A DNA stretch of 18,092 nucleotides from JAVBMO01 sp031552355. GTDB lineage: Bacteria; Bacteroidota; Bacteroidia; Bacteroidales; P3. The stretch spans positions 1 to 18,092 of the forward strand of contig JAVBMO010000186.1 of NCBI GenBank assembly GCA_031552355.1, read 5' to 3'. Of the stretch, positions 15,229 through 18,092 are shown in pieces (position 1 is the stretch's first letter; every line of letters begins with the position of its first letter). Below the pieces are notes generated by a model that was not told the DNA's origin, did not search any database, and saw nothing but the letters and a program-made list of their open reading frames with translations. Made by a program: the position numbers and the translations under genes.

Positions 15229-15306
15229 AATTTGAAGATTTGGCGATTAGACAATTTGAAAATCAGAAACCATTTTCACATTTTCAAATCTTCACATTTC
15301 CAAATT
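15229..15306. repeat. 35-nt-arm inverted repeat downstream of nqrF
   Basis: The left arm 15229-15263 (AATTTGAAGATTTGG...) and right arm 15272-15306 (...ACATTTCCAAATT) pair at 27 of 35 positions around an 8-nt loop. It could stop or protect the nqr transcript, though no T-run follows directly. Part of the arm recurs after the next gene at 16140 and again at 17282. Confidence 0.75.
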
Positions 15307-15386
15307 GGAAGGCTGTTTCAATTTTCAATTCAAAAAAGTTCATCATTCATAACTCATCGTTAAAGAACATTCTCAATTAAACAAAC

Positions 15387-16079
15387 ATGGCTAAAAATAC
15401 TCATTTGATTTCAAAAACCGGATTTATTAAAGGGGTACAATGCCCCAAACAGTTGTATTTGTACAAATATCATTACAACGAGCAAGACCCCAAATCGCCG
15501 GAAACTTTGGCAAAATTCGAATGTGGAACCAATATTGGAAAATGGGCTCAACAGCTTTTTCCAAACGGTTTGAACTTGGAACCTACGTCAAAATTCAACT
15601 ATCAGGAAGCTTTGAAAAACACAAAACTTGCCATAGAGAACAAACAGCCGGTGCTTTACGAAGCCAGCTTTGAATTTGACGGTGTCCTTGTCATCATAGA
15701 TATGCTTGTTTTGAAAGATGGGAAGTGGCATGCCTTTGAAGTAAAAAGTTCGCACCACGTTTCCGAGGTTTTTCTGTACGATATTTCGCTTCAACATTAT
15801 GTTATCACCAATTCCGGTATTCCGTTGAAAGACACATCCTTAGTGCTTTTAAGTGAAAACGCCACACCGGAAAAGCTGACCACTCCCGAAAATGATTTTC
15901 AAATTATTTCGGTAAAACAAGAAGTGGAAAATAATCAGCTTTATATTGCACGAAAACTGGCTTCGTTAAAAGAAACGCTGGCGGAAAAAGAAATCCCCAA
16001 AATTGCCATGGGAGACCAATGCCTTTCTCCTTACACTTGCGACTTCCTTTCCTTTTGCAGACGACAGAGTATCGGTTAG
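15387..16079 (+). CDS. Cas4/DUF2779-like PD-(D/E)XK nuclease domain protein, probably truncated
   Basis: A 230-residue protein with the layout of Fe-S RecB-type nucleases. The first cysteine is C19 in GVQCPKQLYLYK. The nuclease core has E92, D105 and E118-V-K120. Three C-terminal cysteines, C212, C218 and C224 (CLSPYTCDFLSFC), complete the four expected for a [4Fe-4S] cluster. The GTNIGKWAQQLFPNG block resembles DUF2779 proteins, which are usually about twice as long (from memory). Here the frame stops 6 codons after the last cysteine, so the C-terminal half is missing. No CRISPR array, cas gene or helicase is nearby. It stands alone between two copies of an AT-rich repeat. The core looks intact; the function is unknown. 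Confidence 0.75.
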   Translation: MAKNTHLISKTGFIKGVQCPKQLYLYKYHYNEQDPKSPETLAKFECGTNIGKWAQQLFPNGLNLEPTSKFNYQEALKNTKLAIENKQPVLYEASFEFDGVLVIIDMLVLKDGKWHAFEVKSSHHVSEVFLYDISLQHYVITNSGIPLKDTSLVLLSENATPEKLTTPENDFQIISVKQEVENNQLYIARKLASLKETLAEKEIPKIAMGDQCLSPYTCDFLSFCRRQSIG

Positions 16080-16139
16080 TTTGCTTACAGACTGGAAGCC
16101 TTCGACGAAGAAGAATTAGACAGTCGAATACTATTCGAA

Positions 16140-16178
16140 GATTAGATAATTTGAAAATTATTTCCGCATTTTCAAATT
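16140..16178. repeat. AT-rich hairpin repeat after the nuclease gene
   Basis: AATTTGAAAAT (16148-16158) pairs perfectly with ATTTTCAAATT (16168-16178) around a 9-nt loop. The 19-mer GATTAGATAATTTGAAAAT at 16140-16158 matches 15245-15263 at 18 of 19 bases, so the nuclease gene sits between two copies of one repeat. Confidence 0.8.
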
Positions 16179-16785
16179 TTGGTGTTTCGACTGTTTACAT
16201 TTCTCCTTTTATTTTTCCGTAGATTTTGCAGAAAATATAGACAGAATTCACATTAACAAGAAAAATCCTATTTGTCCTGTCGAAAGCAAAATGTTGCGTT
16301 GTGATAAACATTCATCGTTAATCATTCACATCGTTAAAAACTCGCTTTCAACTGTCAATTTAAAAAAGCATCATCACTTAGTGTTTGATGAAGAAAATAA
16401 CAGAATCCTCTCAAAAAAATCCTTTTTAACAGATTCCAAACAAATTTTACCTGTATTAATAGGGGAGAGCGATGGTTTAATCTCAAAAAATATTGAATAG
16501 AGAATTTTTATACCTAATTGATTTTTAAAAATATATATAGGTTTCTTTACTTTTTCTCAAAGAAATTTCAAAAAAATAGTTATTGAAACGCGTTTTCTAA
16601 TTATTTTTTTGTCTTATTCAAATGGTAGTAATTTTACTGACTAAAGCGTGGAAAAGGGATACACGTTTAATAGTGTGATAAAATGCATTTTATGATAATG
16701 CAAAGGGCTTTTTTCAAAGAAAAATAAATTTTAGATAGTTCTTGGAACATGGTATGTTCTCAGGGACTAAAGTATATTTTCAAAA

Positions 16786-16817
16786 TTTTAGATATTTTGT
16801 TTTTGAAATATCTAAAA
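16786..16817. repeat. 12-bp perfect hairpin
   Basis: TTTTAGATATTT (16786-16797) pairs with AAATATCTAAAA (16806-16817) around an 8-nt T-rich loop. It is the longest stem in a cluster that also includes GAACAT/ATGTTC at 16745-16759 and AGATCC/GGATCT at 16894-16910. Confidence 0.7.
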
Positions 16818-16938
16818 AAGGAGAAAATAAAAAGTAGAGATACTAATTGTAGATAAAAAAGAATAAGGGACTTTTTTATTTAATTAATATATTAGATCCG
16901 TAAGGGATCTTGTGTAAGGGCTAAAATATTTAAATATT

Positions 16939-16996
16939 GCAAAAGCGAGTACAGTAAAGGCTTGCAACAGTAATAAGGGACTGTTGCAACTTTTGC
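16939..16996. repeat. compound stem-loop, possible structured RNA
   Basis: TTGCAACAGT (16962-16971) pairs with ACTGTTGCAA (16980-16989) around the loop AATAAGGG. The flanks GCAAAAG (16939-16945) and CTTTTGC (16990-16996) also pair, leaving a 16-nt one-sided bulge. The two-storey perfect pairing is unlikely by chance and may mark an RNA element or a small repeat element. Confidence 0.55.
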
Positions 16997-17221
16997 GTGT
17001 ATGTATTTTTGGTTTACGTAAAAAGACATATCAAAAATCATACCAAAACTGTACTCTGTGATTTTTAGAGTGAGAATGTAATGAAATTTAGTGAAATATT
17101 CATGGCCCGTGTTTGTGGGGTTATGAAAATTTGAGCAAAATTTTATTCTGTGTTCTTTCGCTGAAAAAAGGCTTTCGCAAAAGGGCTAAAACAGAAATAT
17201 GATTAACATCTTTACTCCATT

Positions 17222-17622
17222 AAGTCAGGCGCAAGGCGCCTTTCAATTAGGAATTAGGAATTACGAATTAGGAATTAAACAGCTGAATGCTAATTTGAAG
17301 ATTCGGCAATTTATTTTAGACAAGATTCACATATTTTTGGCTGTTCGCTTTCAATTTTCAATTTTCAACTCTCAATTGATTACACAGAGAGCCACAGAGT
17401 TTTTATTTTCTTATTTGAGTAATAAGGAGAACCACAAAGGTATTTTGCCGAAGGCAAAATTAAATCCTGTAAACTTTTTTCAATTAGGAATTAGGAATTA
17501 CGAATTAGGAATTAATAGTCAGGCGCAGGGGCCATTCCTAAAGTCCTCACCGCCATTACTGTCCTTAAAAGATGTCGCGCAGCGACAATCATTTTCAATT
17601 TTCAACTCTCAATTCTCAATTA
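17222..17622. repeat. mosaic of dispersed intergenic repeats
   Basis: Two A-units made of ATTAGGAATTAGGAATTACG-type repeats (17244-17276 and 17481-17514) alternate with two B-units of the TTTTCAATTTTCAACTCTCA type (17352-17377 and 17592-17620). Embedded are perfect mini-hairpins: AGGCGC/GCGCCT (17227-17241), ATTTTGCC/GGCAAAAT (17442-17460) and TGTCGC/GCGACA (17573-17587). An ACAGAG unit lies at 17382-17400, and a relative of the nqrF-downstream repeat at 17282-17311. The long open frame here only translates these repeats. Confidence 0.75.
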
Positions 17623-17651
17623 ACGAAACCTCTTGTGGTAACAAAATTTTT

Positions 17652-17732
17652 CACCTGTCGGAAATATTTTTCCGACCTGACGAAAATTTATTTCCGACCT
17701 GACGGAAATTTTGCTGCGACCTGACGAAATTT
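17652..17732. repeat. four-copy CCGACCTGACG tandem repeat
   Basis: Copies start at about 17652, 17672, 17694 and 17717 with a period of 20-23 nt. Copies 2-4 share CGACCTGACGRAAATTT or nearly so. The first copy is a variant that forms a perfect 8-bp hairpin with the second (GTCGGAAA 17657-17664, TTTCCGAC 17669-17676). The array ends 55 nt upstream of the HU-like gene, so it could be a regulatory or protein-binding array, or a repeat insertion. Confidence 0.75.
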
Positions 17733-17787
17733 CACACATGTTATAAACGGCTAAACAATTCAACAAATAATTAAATAATCAAGACAG

Positions 17788-18092
17788 ATGAAGTACAAAT
17801 TAGTAGAAAAAGGAAATCCCGCCAAACCTGCGGACCCCAAGAAATGGTATGCCAGTCCTGTAAACGCCGGCAAGCTTACCATCAAAGAATTCACCAAAGA
17901 AATTGCCGGACGTTCGTCATTATCGCGAGGCGATATAGAAAGCGTGTTAACCAACTTTCTGGAAGAACTGCCCACCTTTTTGAAGATAGGCATGAGCGTG
18001 CAATTGGGCGAATTTGGCACCTTTCGGTTAAGTATGTCGAGCGAAGGTGCAGAAACCCCAGAAGCTTTTGATGCGGGCAAAATCAAAGGGGT
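17788..18092 (+). CDS. HU-family (HU-HIG type) DNA-binding protein, partial
   Basis: The first 101 codons of a gene that runs off the window. The protein begins MKYKLVEKGNPAKPADPKKW, followed by YASPVNAGKLTIKEFTKEIAGRSSLS-type sequence. This matches the Bacteroidota HU-like family (HU-HIG domain), with an extended N-terminus before the HU fold. Later, GDIESVLTNFLEELPTFLKIGMSVQLGEFGTFRL corresponds to the dimerisation helix and the start of the beta arm, where HU has the GFG-like turn (here GEFGTF). Such proteins bind DNA, possibly bending or packing it. The leader GGCTAAACAATTCAACAAAT resembles the one in front of nqrB. Confidence 0.9.
   Translation, partial: MKYKLVEKGNPAKPADPKKWYASPVNAGKLTIKEFTKEIAGRSSLSRGDIESVLTNFLEELPTFLKIGMSVQLGEFGTFRLSMSSEGAETPEAFDAGKIKG

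Larger units (their letters stand above)
16179..17221. other. gene-poor, AT-rich region
   Basis: About 1 kb without a convincing gene. The only open frames are short and low in complexity. The first part (16300-16380) has spacer-like text resembling 15316-15380 (repeated CATCGTTAA, TTCATC). From 16680 to 17000 there is a cluster of perfect hairpins with repeated AAGGGCT/AAGGGACT words, listed separately. I recognise no known RNA family. Confidence 0.6.

Noticed and set aside
16291..16500. 69-codon open frame on the plus strand
   Set aside because: Low-complexity, no recognisable motif, no ribosome binding site, and its first half is spacer-like sequence resembling text upstream of the nuclease gene.
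17199..17702. 167-codon open frame on the plus strand
   Set aside because: Its translation contains FQLGIRNYELGI twice and FSIFNSQ twice, which are simply translations of the dispersed A and B intergenic repeats. No domain or coding pattern is seen.
17222..17732. Possible CRISPR array
   Set aside because: The repeats are short, of several different types, unevenly spaced or directly tandem, with no constant repeat and unique spacers. The Cas4-like protein has no cas neighbours.

Overview
The window looks like a chromosomal segment of a Bacteroidota (Bacteroidetes) bacterium. Evidence: AT-rich spacers, -7 boxes of the TAnnTTTG type with TTTG 19 nt upstream, weak A-rich ribosome binding sites, a DksA-like protein of the Bacteroidetes cysteine-poor type, and a Na+-translocating NADH:quinone reductase (nqr) operon. 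The order or genus cannot be fixed from the sequence.

Layout. Positions 1-474 hold no intact gene, only the frameshifted 3' end of an IS1182-like transposase and a terminator. From 475 to 6955 everything runs on the minus strand: an outer-membrane beta-barrel protein, the pssA-purS-queA operon (lipid synthesis, purine synthesis, tRNA queuosine modification), a TraR/DksA-like regulator, tRNA-Phe(GAA), a pirin and a polysaccharide flippase. From 7145 to 15198 the plus strand carries the complete nqrABCDEF operon, interrupted twice. A SIMPL-domain lipoprotein and a YcxB-like membrane protein lie between nqrC and nqrD. A GxxExxY-type PD-(D/E)XK protein, bracketed by inverted and direct repeats, lies between nqrD and nqrE. 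From 15199 to 17787 is a gene-poor zone. It contains a half-length Cas4/DUF2779-like nuclease gene flanked by another repeat family, a hairpin-rich AT-rich stretch, a mosaic of dispersed intergenic repeats and a four-copy tandem repeat. The window ends inside an HU-family DNA-binding protein gene.

How the genes work together. The six Nqr subunits form one membrane complex that passes electrons from NADH (NqrF) through Fe-S and flavin centres to quinone and exports Na+. All key cofactor residues are visible, so the complex is probably functional despite the extra genes. The most unusual theme is that two small PD-(D/E)XK nuclease-like genes in this window are each bracketed by dispersed repeats, and relatives of both repeat families recur together upstream of the HU gene. 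This suggests repeat/nuclease cassettes behaving like mobile units, one of them sitting inside an essential-type respiratory operon. That interpretation is inference; the repeats and their positions are read directly from the sequence.
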